Positions 27,120 through 39,100 of a DNA stretch of 64,000 nt are shown one piece after another. How positions within the stretch are numbered: position 1 is the stretch's first letter; each line of letters opens with the position of its first letter. Both the position numbers and the translations under genes were made by a program. A model generated the notes under the pieces. That model worked only from the letters and a program-made list of their open reading frames with translations. It was not told where the DNA came from and ran no database searches. This DNA is from Sympetrum striolatum (Eukaryota; Arthropoda; Insecta; Odonata; Libellulidae), in assembly GCA_947579665.1 (NCBI GenBank), contig OX388343.1, positions 93,104,254 through 93,168,253 of the forward strand, read 5' to 3'.

Positions 27120-27340
27120 ATTTTTCGTTCCCGTAATCTTATCCTTAAGGGTCTTCGCTAATTAAAGCAGAAGTAATGTTTATGCGGTCTCTGGTATCGA
27201 TTGCTTACGGAAGACTCACTACTTTTCATGCATCACGGAGCAGAGGTTATTAACCTCTTGAGCATACGGGAACGCAAAAATAATCGCAAAAAGTAATTTC
27301 CCATTCATGCGATGCGATTGTTTTCCTCCTTTCCGAGTTC
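27120..27340. promoter_or_regulatory. moderately GC-rich island, candidate regulatory DNA
   Basis: A non-coding patch with AGAGGTTATTAACCTCT (27242-27258, a perfect dyad) and the inverted pair CGTTCCCGTA (27126-27135) and TACGGGAACG (27265-27274). It also has TAATTAAAG and ATCGATTG homeodomain-like sites. The segment TTTATGCGGTCTCTG (27179-27193) recurs with one extra G at 17302-17317. The regulatory role is inference only. Confidence 0.35.
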
Positions 27341-29453
27341 CGTGATGATTAAAACATGGCGAAAGCGCGTCTCTTTGCACATTTTTTCCTAATTAGTGTA
27401 CGCTCTTAAGTCGAAATCGTAATTTTGATTCGTTTCGCTTTAGGATTTTCATTTGTTTGTTTATTAGAGAGGTAGAGAGATGCTGTGAGCATGAAATAAG
27501 GCGGCGTTTCGTTGGAGTTAACGCTCTGACCCAATGGTTTTTCTCTTTTTACCTGAGCGGTGTCTTTTTTATGTAGGTCTCTCCTATTTGATACAGAACA
27601 TCGAATTTTATTACTTTCTCTATTAGCATTAATAAATATGATCAGAGGAAATGTCTGAAAGAGAGAATATTCGTTTTTTACTACAATGATTTCAGTTGCA
27701 TCTTCATGGATAAAATCAAAAGTTTTTCTATGCTTTGAAATAGATGATACAACTGAATAAGCACAAGCCAAATACCAATGAAAACGTATTTCGGTGAAAT
27801 CATATCGATTTTAAATCATTTTTTTGTGATTTGTCTAGTCAATTGTTGGAGGAGATTCACTTTAGACACTTTTCATGAAATGGACATAGAGCTCAACTTC
27901 TTTAAGCATCTTCAAGATTAATAAAATGTACAAATTAATCGCTGGACCTTGTTTTTGGATTGGATAATATTTTATTAAGAACAAAGAAGTGAATTAGAAT
28001 AGATAACTCTAAATGGATCGAGCCGATATTGAAGACTGATTAAATAAAATTATATAATTATTACTATAGTATTAAAAAAATTCCGATGGGCGAATTTGTT
28101 AATTTCCGACAAGTATATAATCATATCCAGGAATAAATTTAGAAATTGGTTCTTTTCATTTAATCTATTATCTGATTTCACATAATTAGATATTCGTACA
28201 TTAACTACGTGATATGAAGTTTACAAAAGACGTTCTGATTTGAATATATTTTGAAATCTTTTACATCCCGAAAGGTTCCGTAACGTCTGCAATTATATAT
28301 GCAATATTTTCAGCTGTCAGAATTGGCATAGGTAGTAAGTAATATTATTTTTAAATTGTTTAATTTTAAAACTTTATTGAAAATAACTCTTATTTTTCGT
28401 GTTTCTTCGGTGATACATTCGACATCATGAATTTGATCTTTGGTGATTTATATGATAAATTGGACATAAAATTTTGTATTTTGGTTTTATAAAGTGCACG
28501 TTTAATGAACCGCTGCTCCATAATCGTGGATAATTAAGTAAGTGACAGTTTTTTAATTGTTTTGAAGGCCACTGATTATTTTGGTTGATAAAATTTTCAC
28601 TAGGCTGTTTTCCAGTATGGTGCATAGTCGCTGTAGTTGCATTAATATATTGATACCTCATCAGACCATCGATGGAATAGTTTGAAATTAAAAATTATTA
28701 CGAATGATATTTCGTGAGCGCTCTTTCAACCATGACGGCTCCATTTCACAAATTATTTCATAACAAATTTATGTCGGATAATCTGATCCAATCCATCTCT
28801 AAGCCAAAATTGGAACTAATGAAATATCAAATTTCGCAAAAATGATTAATTTTTCGTTAATTTCATTGAAAGGTTAACTTTCGGAAACTATGGAATCGAG
28901 ATGAAAATCGTTAAATACTATATGGCAGCACAAGAACGTTTAATTTTCAGAGGCGTCAGCGGTTTGATGAAAAAACAAGGAACAAAGGTTCGGATTCAAT
29001 TATTCACAAGTAAGGCGATTAAAAAAGCGCTTTTGGCGGGACTAATTGCATTCGTTTCAGTCAAATAACGGATGACATGAACCCGTTCCTCACTTTTCGG
29101 TTTTAGAGTATGAAATTAAAAAAAGGAAAGCGATTCGGAAAAGATGTCTAGGAGAAGTCTTGGAAAGGACTGAACTTCGCGGAACAAAAGAATATCAATT
29201 TGCGCAGTGCATTGCATGAGAAACTACGAACCCTTTTCATGTATTACCGTAAGCTACTTAAAAATATAACTGAGGTTTTTTCGAGCTTCCAATTTTAATA
29301 AGAATCTCTGCTTAAAAAGAAAGTATATCGCAAAATCATAACTTGTAAAGTTTCAAATTTTTTTCGACTAGAATTCGTCGTAATTTCCAATATGAGGTGC
29401 ATTCAGTAAATTAAAATGAGTAAAGAAATGAAGGTTCACTCACAGAAATTGCA
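27341..29453. other. AT-rich non-coding stretch
   Basis: A 121-codon minus-strand frame (27406-27771) is not recognised and lies in otherwise ordinary DNA. No repeat, RNA gene or mobile element was identified. Confidence 0.55.
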
Positions 29454-29475
29454 ATATATATATATATGTGTGTGT
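29454..29475. repeat. (TA)n(TG)n microsatellite
   Basis: About seven TA units are followed by about four TG units. Simple repeat only. Confidence 0.9.
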
Positions 29476-29603
29476 CTTAATGATACTATAAAAATTTCCA
29501 CATCCATCATTGCATTCATATATTACCGCATTGCGATGACATCAGACGAAAAACACAGAAATCATCTCTCATGATAGTAACGACTATATTACCTTGTTAG
29601 GTC

Positions 29604-29651
29604 TTGTTAGCTTGATGATGTCCGTCATTAGCCGAAAATAGTCGCTAACAA
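29604..29651 (+). ncRNA. hammerhead-ribozyme-like motif
   Basis: TTGTTAGC (29604-29611) and its exact reverse complement GCTAACAA (29644-29651) form an 8-bp stem I. The first strand is followed at once by TTGATGA (29612-29618) and the second is preceded at once by GTC (29641-29643). Between lie a 15-nt segment in the stem II place and CGAAAA (29633-29638) with GAA at 29634-29636. The order matches a type I hammerhead: stem I, core, stem II, GAA, short stem III, cleavage triplet, stem I. The differences are U for the invariant C at core position 3, a weakly paired stem II (TGTCCGTCATTAGCC) and a very short stem III. Such motifs are known from Penelope-like elements and retrozymes. I see a likely decayed relative, not a proven ribozyme. 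Confidence 0.4.
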
Positions 29652-30151
29652 ATCCCTAATTTTTATGGGTTAGCAAAAAACATTAAATTCCTTACTGATA
29701 TAAAACCTAGTGTTTTACTCAATGATCCCGCGTGATGCCGAAATTCCACAAAGCGATGCTTCCGTGAGTATTAGATTCATTAATCGGCTTTCGGAAGCAA
29801 AGTGACGGAATCCTCCGCGAGTTCTATTACCATAAAAGCATATTATATGGCGTTCGGAAACTTGTTTATAAAAATGAAATATTTCCACTAACTAGATAAA
29901 GCGGAATCTTTTGCACAATAATGAAAAAGGAATGAAATCAACATACAGAAGTCTTAATTTTATTTCCATAACAACACGGTTGATTGGATTCATTTTTTGA
30001 CTCTCAAGAGAGTTATCAGATGTATGTTCCAAATGACTGGGGGTCATTGTAATTAATATTGCGAAAATGTATATTATTATCCTCTTTTTGATTTTGAGGA
30101 AACATTAAGGTTCTGAATGATATTGGAGAAATTAATTGCTCTTTAACAATA

Positions 30152-30522
30152 GGTATGATATGTGGCCGGTAAATTGGTCCGGGGAGAATTCGTACGCGGG
30201 GAATTCGTACGTGGGGAATTCATACGAAGGAAATTGATCTCCAGACAGATTGGTACGCGGGGAATCGATCCCCTGCGTTGATGTTGTACTACTGTTATTC
30301 AATCTTATGTTAATCCACACGCCCCGATTATTAGTTAATGTTATAAATAAATTAACTAGGGGGGCTGGGTTGGGTGGGGTTGGGTTGGATTGGGTTTGGT
30401 GGGGTTGGGTTGGATTGGGTTGGGTGGGTAGTACAACATCAGCGCGGGGGATCAATACCCCGAGTGCGAATTCCCCGCGTACGAATTCCCCCCGGATCAA
30501 TTCACCGGGGACCGGTATGATA
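30152..30522. mobile_element. foldback element copy A with 9-bp flanking duplication
   Basis: The element (30161-30513) lies between exact copies of GGTATGATA (30152-30160 and 30514-30522). Its ends are inverted (GTGGCCGGTAAATTGGTCC against the complement of GGATCAATTCACCGGGGACC). The arms are built from short repeats around GGGGAATTCGTACGC, and GATGTTGTACTAC and its complement lie deeper on each side. The core contains a GGGTT/GGATT-rich tract (about 30359-30429). A 9-bp duplication with repetitive inverted arms is typical of foldback and Mutator-type elements. The 113- and 149-codon frames across it are artefacts of the simple repeat. Copy B at 49677-50003 is in the opposite internal orientation. 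Confidence 0.85.
30359..30429 (+). repeat. GGGTT-rich tract inside foldback copy A
   Basis: Irregular GGGTT, GGGGTT and GGATT units, lying between the arms. The C-rich complement lies in copy B near 49772-49819. It resembles, but is not, the usual arthropod telomere repeat TTAGG. Confidence 0.85.
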
Positions 30523-30529
30523 ATATGTT

Positions 30530-33500
30530 GCAGAAAATTAATCCCGGTGTTATTGATTATGATGAATTGGTTGGTGATCACAACTGATTGATATTTGCAT
30601 CCTAATTTAACCTAAATCGTAAAATAAACATTTATGAAATTTTAATAGTTATTCAATTTTTTTCAGGTATTGCTGTGCCCTTTCGCGTTGACCATCTTTG
30701 ATAACTGAAGTTCCAGTCACAAGGAAATACATACAAGGTGGAACAAAACGTCGGATTTTCTTCTAGACATACTGTAAGTTTTGATAATTCTGTAATTCAT
30801 GTCACAGTAACACTTTTCTTTGAAATAACTATGTAGGCATTGCTGTAAGAGTATAATTTGACTTTGAAAACACGTTTTCGCATAAAACTTCATTATACCC
30901 TCACATATTTCCACAGTTTCTTACATAGGAACCCATGTAACCAAAATTACCCCATAGCGAAACATACGTATAAATACTTATATTTAGTATTTATTGTATA
31001 CATATATTTAGTATTTATTGCTCTTGTAAGTGAAGCCATTAATTATCTATGCTTTGTAATTAAGCTGTTCAAATATTCCAAATATTTGTTTGAATCACTG
31101 TATTACATCATAATTAGAGGTAAATATTATTTAACACACTTTCATTCGATGTTATATTTATTAATAAATAAATAATTTATATCTGAGATTGAAAATTTAC
31201 ATATTTATTATGAATTCCAACATATTGCTCTATAATCCCTAATTATTACAATAAGGTGGACGAAGGCCCCCCATGAAATGCAGATATTTCATACTTTTTT
31301 TACTCTTTGTAATTGACTATCTATGGATATCCATTTTAAAACTTCTCTATGATATTCTATACAACACGATTTTACACTCATCTCCTGACTGTGTCCGTGA
31401 TTTCCATACAATGAATGGAAAGTGGTATATTTCCCAATCTTTTCATTATCTCCTTCCTTTTCATGATGTTGATATCAGTTATTTTTTATTCAAGTATCTG
31501 TTGAAAAGCATTTGCGATGATAATAATGTTAGAAATCATCAATTCTGAGTATCGCTTCCCTAAGCCTCCATGATGCACCAACGGAGGGGAAAAGTAATTA
31601 CTAAACCTCGATGATATTGAAGTAATAGATGGGACAATTTTTGTTTCAATATTATCTTTCTATGGTCGTGAGACCTTATAGAGAGAGTTGAAGGTTAATA
31701 GCGGTACGAGTTTTATTTTATAAGATGCTTGAATCAATTTTCGCGAGATATTGGTAAAATTATGAAGACATGATGGGAAAACCTCACCTCTAAATGCGTG
31801 TTTCGAAATTGATGTAAAAATATGGCTACTTAGGTAGATATTATTTTACGTGCTTCTACACTGCTGCTGAAAGCTACTTGTATTTATTTTGTTTCATTCT
31901 ATTCCTATAAATGTTCTTATAGTTTGTGCCTCTTATAAGATTTAACCAGAAATTATAAAAATCGTTCTTCCACCAAGGACCAAGCACAGTTGTGCTAGAT
32001 TCGATAAAAGAAGAAAAGTTTGTACTCACTGCTGATAAGACAAAGTCTTGGGGTCTCATCAACAGGATAGTGAGGTAGAAATCTTTTTTATGCTCTGACT
32101 TAACCAATTTAGTGATGGCGACATTTGTATATTGATTTAGTAAAAAGTTTAGCAATGGAAAATGGGGAAAAGGCTTTTGATAGCCTCAAAGCGGGTCTCT
32201 GATCATATTGGAAGTCTTTGATTGTAAGTAGTAGTTGGAATGGAAGGATAAAAAAATGGAATGGCATCGAACCGAGGCCTTAAGAAGGAATGAAAGAGCG
32301 TTAATGCGTAAGTTCAAAATCGTACGGGAGACTTCCCTTTCTGAACATCCCGTTCCCTTTCACAGACTCCATTTTTAGACTATTTCTCTGGACCCGATCC
32401 ATCTTCCATTGTTGGACTTAGAGATCAGCGGGCAAAAGGAAGAGATGGACCAGAGGCGCTGGATTAATCCGAACCCTGCAAAATTGGTTAGCAACAAAAA
32501 TATCTCCGTCGTCTTTTCGGTCTACATTTTCCATCTCACCTGAGGACGAACTAAACTGAACGGATCAAAGTTATCTTTCCATGCATTTCCATTCTTTAAA
32601 AGGCCTGTCATACGCCTTAACGGTTCAACTTCGTGTTTCGTCCGAGCAATCTAGTATTTTTTCTCTCGTTAATTTAATTGGCGTGCGTATAGGAGATTTA
32701 ATCTACCAGCCAGCTATTGTGCGATAGCGTTGAACAGTTTTAAATTCTCTTGAAGTTTCGCAGTTTACTTTGCACGAATCTGTACCATTCACGATGAATC
32801 ATGCTTTCATTTGAAGGAAAGAGTGAAAATGGTCACCTTTCCACTAAATTAATTTTAAGACTACCAGTTTTGGCGATTCATGGTCTCGTAAAATAAACAT
32901 AGTGAGGTTTCGAGAAATATCGAAATTTTGCTATTCTATTTCTTTTTTTTTCTTTGACCTGATGATTGCTATGTACTACCGAAATCATCGGTCTTTCAAA
33001 TGTTTTTCTCAGGTAACAATTTTCGTTAATTCATTCAGAATGAGGAGCACTTTCCGTAACATAATGGCTTTCTCTTAAATCCTGCTTCCATTTTATTGAA
33101 AGGTTCAATATTTAAAGCTTACGCAAATAACTGAGAGCCTATCACCTGTATATTCCCTTTGTAATTTTAGTTGATATTTACGTTCACAGCGTTTCCTAAC
33201 TGTAAAAATTTTAATTTGCATTTTACGTTTTGTTATGTTTACGTTACGTTATGTTATAATCATTTCCTATGTTTATTTTCCTATGTTAAGTGAAAAATAT
33301 TTGGCCTCTGTCGCCTCTTGTTCTTTACTAACTTATTTTCCTTATTCGTTATCTTATCAGGTTATCGATAAAGTGGATATCCTCTCCCGAGTAACGATTG
33401 CAATTTTAGATCTACCAACTCCTCGAATTCTTTCTTAGTCAACCTCTTTTCGTTGGAATTTCATTATCCATAAAACCTTTCACATTGACGACAGGTTAGA

Positions 33501-36500
33501 TGAGATTTATTTTTTATTATTTATATTTATTATTCGTTTATGTCTCTCGAAAGAGTAAATAGGAATTATGGCGTAATTAAAATAAGATAGAAATGAACTT
33601 AACTTCAACACTGATATAGAAGGTCTAGGAAACTGTATTTGGATGAAACATTTTAAGTTAATTAGTGTATACGTCATTAAGTTTTTCGTAATCTTTGGCT
33701 ATAATGCATGATTATCGGTGAGAATTAGAAACCTTGATGTACGTAGTGATGCTCACCTAGACCTTTAAATCATTATATCTATTTTCAATTAGAAGAAGAA
33801 GATAAAAAATATGCAAGTTACTATACATTAATTTTTAAAGATCGAGTCGAATGGACAATCTTTGAGACTTAAGTGATATTATCTGTAAAAACTAGTTTTA
33901 GAGTTCTCTTTTTATACTAATATTCAAAAAGTGAATGCATTTCTTCCTCCAGGTCTCGAAAGTTTGACGAGTATACTCAATAGCTTACTAAAATTAGGCA
34001 TTAAGATAATTAATTAAATATTTTGTCTGAATATTCTACTGGGAAAACTAATTATGTCAAATAAAAAGCCTGGGTTAAATTCGAAGCTGATACCACGAAG
34101 TCCACCGTTTGTTTCTCTTACAGTTGATATACTATTATGTTAATATTCCCTAATTAATTCACGCTGTGTGATATTCAGGAGGAATGGATGAAGAAAATAC
34201 ATTTGCGAGAAAATCGGAAAATGTGAAGCCTAAATAGATGAATGGAGAATTCCAATCTCATTTTTTTTGGCGAAATATGTTATCAAAATGGTCCAACGAA
34301 ATGATGATCAAAGTTACGGCGTAAAAAATGATGCAGCTACTTTGAATCGCTTCGAGAATATTTTATCTTGATTATCTTAAGATAACGTTAGACAACGTAT
34401 GAAATTCGAGTGTTGGGTTAGGCTGATGGGGAAGCCCATTGTAATTGAATTCGAGTACATATCGCTAAAAAGATTAGGAAAAATATCTGGTAAGAGATAG
34501 GGAAGAAAAGGAAAACATTGTAACATCTTGAATATTCTCTCAACAATCGCATACAATTATACTAGTTTTCATTATTATAATAGAATATAAATTAAAACAT
34601 ATTATTATTATTTTATAACTTATGAGAAAAATTTATACGCAATAATTAACCAAACTTACTCGGAATATCAATGGAGACTGAGGTTCCATTTTAGTAACTT
34701 CCGAGACAGACGTCATTGGCACAAAACTTACTCACACTACTTTTCATCGAGTTTACAATCCAATGATATCAATTTCAGTTTGAAAGAAATGATATAATAC
34801 TTAATGAATAATGATAAATTTGAATATACAATCAAAAATTAGTTTAGAATTTAAAGTGTTGAATATATTTGATAAATAATTTAAATTTGATTAACGCTAA
34901 ATTAAACAATTGAAAATCTATTGTTACTATATACTTGACTCAAAAACAGCAAAATATAATATCAAATGAGATCTCAATGTTATGTTAAAAAAATTAGACA
35001 AATTTTTTTGATTATCACAAAATGTTTAATTAATGCATTAAATTCAATTTCAAAGCGTGTCGGAAATTGGTGTTTTTCTCTGGTTGCCATGGTAATGAAA
35101 GCGTACAGAGGATGATGGAGCCGGTCCACGCCGAAGAGAGAGAATTAAATTGGTTCCATGAATAATTTATATCGTGAAAAGACAGCGTTGATCGAAGAGT
35201 ATGCCCTTTGGGCAACGATGCCACCGGATGGCGATGTAACACGTTAAATAAAATGTTTCGAACGGAAAGGTTTCGTTGGCTAGACGTGATCAAATTGATG
35301 CAATAGCTGATAGGAAAGGATGGGGAGGCTTAACGGAAGGACAAACTCGACGCTACTCGCTAAAATATGAAGAAATGTATTCAATTTCCTAGACGATGCC
35401 GTACCGTAATTTGCGGCAGCAATATTTCATGTTTATTAGATCTTAAAATATTTCTCAAATTTCATGATTTTTCAATCACTATGCTTATTTATGTACTTTA
35501 TGCCTTATTTATATAAATGTTGCGAAAATCGGAATTTGCGAGCGTTATGTTCGCGGTCGTTAATAATCGCGTGTAAAAGAGTGTGCCGAAAAATGTCTAG
35601 AAATCCGTCATTAGATATTTCAACGAAAAAAGTAATTTATTACCAGAGAACTTTTTCGGTCTTATTTAGAAACCTTATATTTTAACAAAGTATAAGATGA
35701 GGTAAAGCAGGGATGGACAGTGTTCCGAATACCACGATATTTGAAATTACGGAGGAGCACGTAATGGAGATCGATTTTCCGAATCATTTTTGTAAAGGAA
35801 AACTTCTGTAAAACCAATTAATTTTTGTGGATCCCACCTCCTCAACATGTTTCCTTATCTTCTTGGATAGTATTTCTGGTTCTATTCGGTATTTAGCTGA
35901 AATGAAGGCGTCGTAGCCCTTTTGTGGGAAATTTATTTTTTCAATTGTCATAGAAGATGGAGAAAAATGTATTTTTCATTTAATTTTGTCAGTCTTGGTC
36001 TTGATTATGGTTATGTAAAAACTACTGAGATAGAGACCTGTAGAGTCCTTGTAATTCATTTACGAAGACATGTCCTTCTCATAGCATTCTGGCATAGTGG
36101 GTAAACCAAGGGCAAACTATCTCACTCCTGTCTGGTAAGCCTCGTCCCCCTACTAGCTCTTGGAAGCTAATGATGGAGGGTTTTAGTAAGTTTTAACACT
36201 TCTTCGGGATTAAAACCTTACAGTCATTAGGTATATACCGTAATTTACAGTTTACGTAATTTTAATAAAAATGCATAAAATTTACCATAAAAACATTATG
36301 ACGAATTCGTTAATTTCTATGTTTTCGATGGTGTGAAGATGATAGGCTATGGTGTCGCGTTGTAACATTGATGGAGGTAACTTCATCAAAGTTACAACTC
36401 AGGAATCAGCTGCTATCATCACTGGAATTATTTAGAGTTATAATTAAAATAATACTGGATGTGGTTTTTTGAGTTTGGATACAACTACTGCTATGTAGAG

Positions 36501-38762
36501 TAATAAACTAAATATTTCAATAATTTATGTGTCTAATATCTGTTTAAATATTTTAATCGTTTTGTTTTCTGTTAACTAAGAAAAGTAGCAATCTCTCAAT
36601 GTTTCTCATGCTCTTACTTACAGTACTATGTAACGATAGGTACCCATGACATAGACACCAACAGAGATCACTGTTATTATTTAGTTACTATTATCAGCTC
36701 TGTTATCTTTGATATAGATAAACTATGACGATCAGAAAAGAATTATTCCTTTCTGACTTTCGAAATGATTCATCGACATGTTAAAGATGGATCATCAGAT
36801 TATCTCTTTCAATTCTTCATCTAATATTATGAGTATTTCTTAAAATCGATTTAAATTTGTTTTATTTTTATCTACTTGCATGAGAAAATTAAAGTTTCGG
36901 CATTTATTATGACGAAATAAGAGTAAAATAATAATTTAGTGATTTCGAAGGCATTTGCGCTCTAAAAAATCGAATTTAAGAGAACAGTGGCTCTTCTACC
37001 GGATACTAAGTTATAATTAAAGGAGGAGTTAATAGGAAATTTTATTTTTACTCGTTATCTGATACGAAGTTATTTGATGCCTTCAGTTTTCAGTCAGAAC
37101 GATTTTTTATACATTTTCAATCATCATTTGTTCACTGAAAATGGATATTAAATGTGTAGCGCATTTCTAGAAATACGATAATCTGGGAATTTCTCTCTGG
37201 ATCGCTGTTTTGCTTGAGTTTTCTTGTGCGCTCATTGGGTTCATTTTTAATAGCTCAAACAAGACGAAGAATATTTCCTAAATATTCTAATTGAAAGAGA
37301 GGAAATGATGAAATTTGATTTTCAGAAAATCAGTTACATTCTTCCTCTGACATATTATTCAAGGTATTTTAGCGGAAGCTCGTAATTTATTCGATGAAGC
37401 TATCATTGCTGTTATCATTACGCGGATATAGTTTAATTGTATCGAAATTTTTGCTTTCTCTGAAATTTCCCAAAAACGAAATAGAAAATGTTTACATCAG
37501 TTTTCTGTCTCTCTCTCGTTTTCTTTGTTTGTATATTATTATTAGAAATACATCGACGAAAAAGGGGTTTATTTCAAAAAACAATCTCAGTATAAATTCC
37601 GTCTACACCGTGCTTTCGAGGATAGGTATTACTTTTGTAATCCTTCATAATTTATGAAATATGCGTTCAGTGTTGAGGCTAATATGAAAAAGTAACCTTA
37701 GATTATAGTTTATAAAATTACTACTACTAGTTCCAAACTAAAAGTAGGACCTGGTGATAATGGGTCAATTCACTGAGCTATTAAAACTAATAATAATTCG
37801 GACAAAGTTTCTATGTTACTATCTTCTGTCTAATGGTAAAACGAATGAGATGCAATTTATTTGCAGATATAGAACTATCTCGGTCTTATTTATAATCCTT
37901 TTATTTAAAGAAAATACTGTATAATATGCATCGGAGAAGAAACTAAGTACGATTATTACGGCATTTCATCTGGAGATCCAAAGCAATCGAAGTAACCGAA
38001 AGTATATTGATAATATGGTGTTCTAAATTCAGTTTTTGCGCATATTCAAATAGAATTAAAAAGCTGTATGATACAGAAATAAATCCAATAACAATATAAA
38101 AATTTAAATTAAATTGGAAGCTATTTTGTTACCATCAGCGTATTTGCAACAAGACCGTAAAGTTTAATGGAATGAATCTTTTCAATCCGTAATCAAAAGC
38201 TTAGATGGGAAAAGAGACTTTTCAGTCTCAATCTCCCCTTAATAAAGACCTTGTAGACCTTAATTTGTGCTAAAGAGTTGCGCCGTTTTAAACCCTGGAT
38301 TACACTCAGAAAAAAGTGACAAAAATCAATGTTCGTAATTTGTTCCCTAATAAAAACAACATGTAAATGCAAGAATTGCTTCCAGGCGGTAACATTGACT
38401 TAAGCAGGTTGTTTTAGAAAAGAAAAGATCCGTTTCTACTGCGGAATACGTGTGTAAATAAAACCTAAACGTAAGTTTATCTGATAACTGGGACGCTGAC
38501 ACAGTTTGCATTCGATGGGTACTTTCAGATACGTCTGAAGAGCAAAAAACGTTCGATTTATTAGGGGCAAAGGGCGGAGTTGATAAGAATCCTTATCTCA
38601 ATCGTTTCATCGCTGTGAGATGTCGTTCACATGATGTTACAACGTCGAATCTTGATGAAATCGTCGTTCAGTTTAATCTTATTGGGAAAAGCTTTTATTC
38701 GGATGAATTACGATATTATATACCACTAGTTATGAAGATATTCATATTCCAGTAAAGGCTAA
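30530..38762. other. long AT-rich non-coding stretch
   Basis: No gene is supported over 8 kb apart from the motif at 32956. A 24-bp-spaced direct repeat of TATTTAGTATTTATTG occurs at 30981 and 31005. TTATCTTAAGATAA (34372-34385) is a 14-bp palindrome. Frames up to 105 codons have no recognisable domain. GC-richer spots (about 32330-32700) are unassigned. Confidence 0.55.
32956..32993 (+). repeat. hammerhead-like stem-loop motif
   Basis: GACCTGATGATT (32956-32967) pairs with AAATCATCGGTC (32982-32993) apart from one bulged T. The segment also has CTGATGA (32959-32965) and CGAAA (32980-32984), then a 3-bp stem closing ATC and a GTC triplet (32991-32993), which is the hammerhead core order. The stem II place (TTGCTATGTACTACC) pairs poorly, and stem I is only partial (TTTGA against TCAAA, offset by two bases). 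I read this as a retroelement-terminus remnant with a lost or marginal ribozyme fold. Confidence 0.4.
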
Positions 38763-38806
38763 CTCCTACCTAACTACCTTACTACTCCTCCTACCTAACT
38801 ACCGTA
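38763..38806. repeat. short direct repeat
   Basis: CTCCTACCTAACTACC occurs at about 38763 and again at about 38788, separated by TTACTACT. It is a simple local duplication just upstream of a GC-richer patch (38860-38985). Confidence 0.7.
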
Positions 38807-38989
38807 ACCATCTAGCCTACCCTGCCAGAACATTTTAACAAGCTTTTTTACTTAAGGTGGGTACCTTAGCACCAATTTGTGTTGCCGGTGCCTCTATGAG
38901 GCCATGGCTCGTGGACGATGCCGCATAGTCGGACGAAACTACACTTGCCCTTGCGCACAAAGTTCCCTAAACGGCTGGTTAAAATGCTC

Positions 38990-39100
38990 TGGCCGGGTAG
39001 CCTAGATGGTTAAGGCAGCCTCCCGGATAGAAGAAGATCCCGGGTTCGATTCCCGGCCCTCAGACTTATTTCAAGTCCGTTCTTCCTTGGGAATAGTATA
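38990..39100 (+). repeat. tRNA-derived SINE, copy 1
   Basis: The head has a good A box (TAGCCTAGATGG, 38998-39009) and a perfect B box (GGTTCGATTCC, 39043-39053), with a perfect 5-bp T stem CCGGG/CCCGG around TTCGATT. The acceptor ends do not pair, so it is not a working tRNA gene. It continues into TCAGACTTATTTCAAGTCCG, then TTCTTCCTTGGGAATA, a tail shared with the copy at 54985. The shared tail after a tRNA-like head defines a SINE family. Confidence 0.75.

Noticed and set aside
29758..29798. GCTTCCG...CGGAAGC inverted pair
   Set aside because: Only 7-bp arms with a 27-bp gap; within chance expectation for a window of this size.
30250..30591. Frame with glycine-tryptophan repeats as a possible gene
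   Set aside because: The residues come from the GGGTT tract of the foldback element; the opposite strand gives an equally artificial proline-rich frame.
32263..32275. Minus-strand B-box-like GGTTCGATGCC
   Set aside because: Imperfect box with no A box and no cloverleaf.
38990..39063. Working tRNA gene
   Set aside because: The T arm is perfect, but the acceptor strands do not pair and the sequence continues into a tail shared with another locus, as in a SINE.
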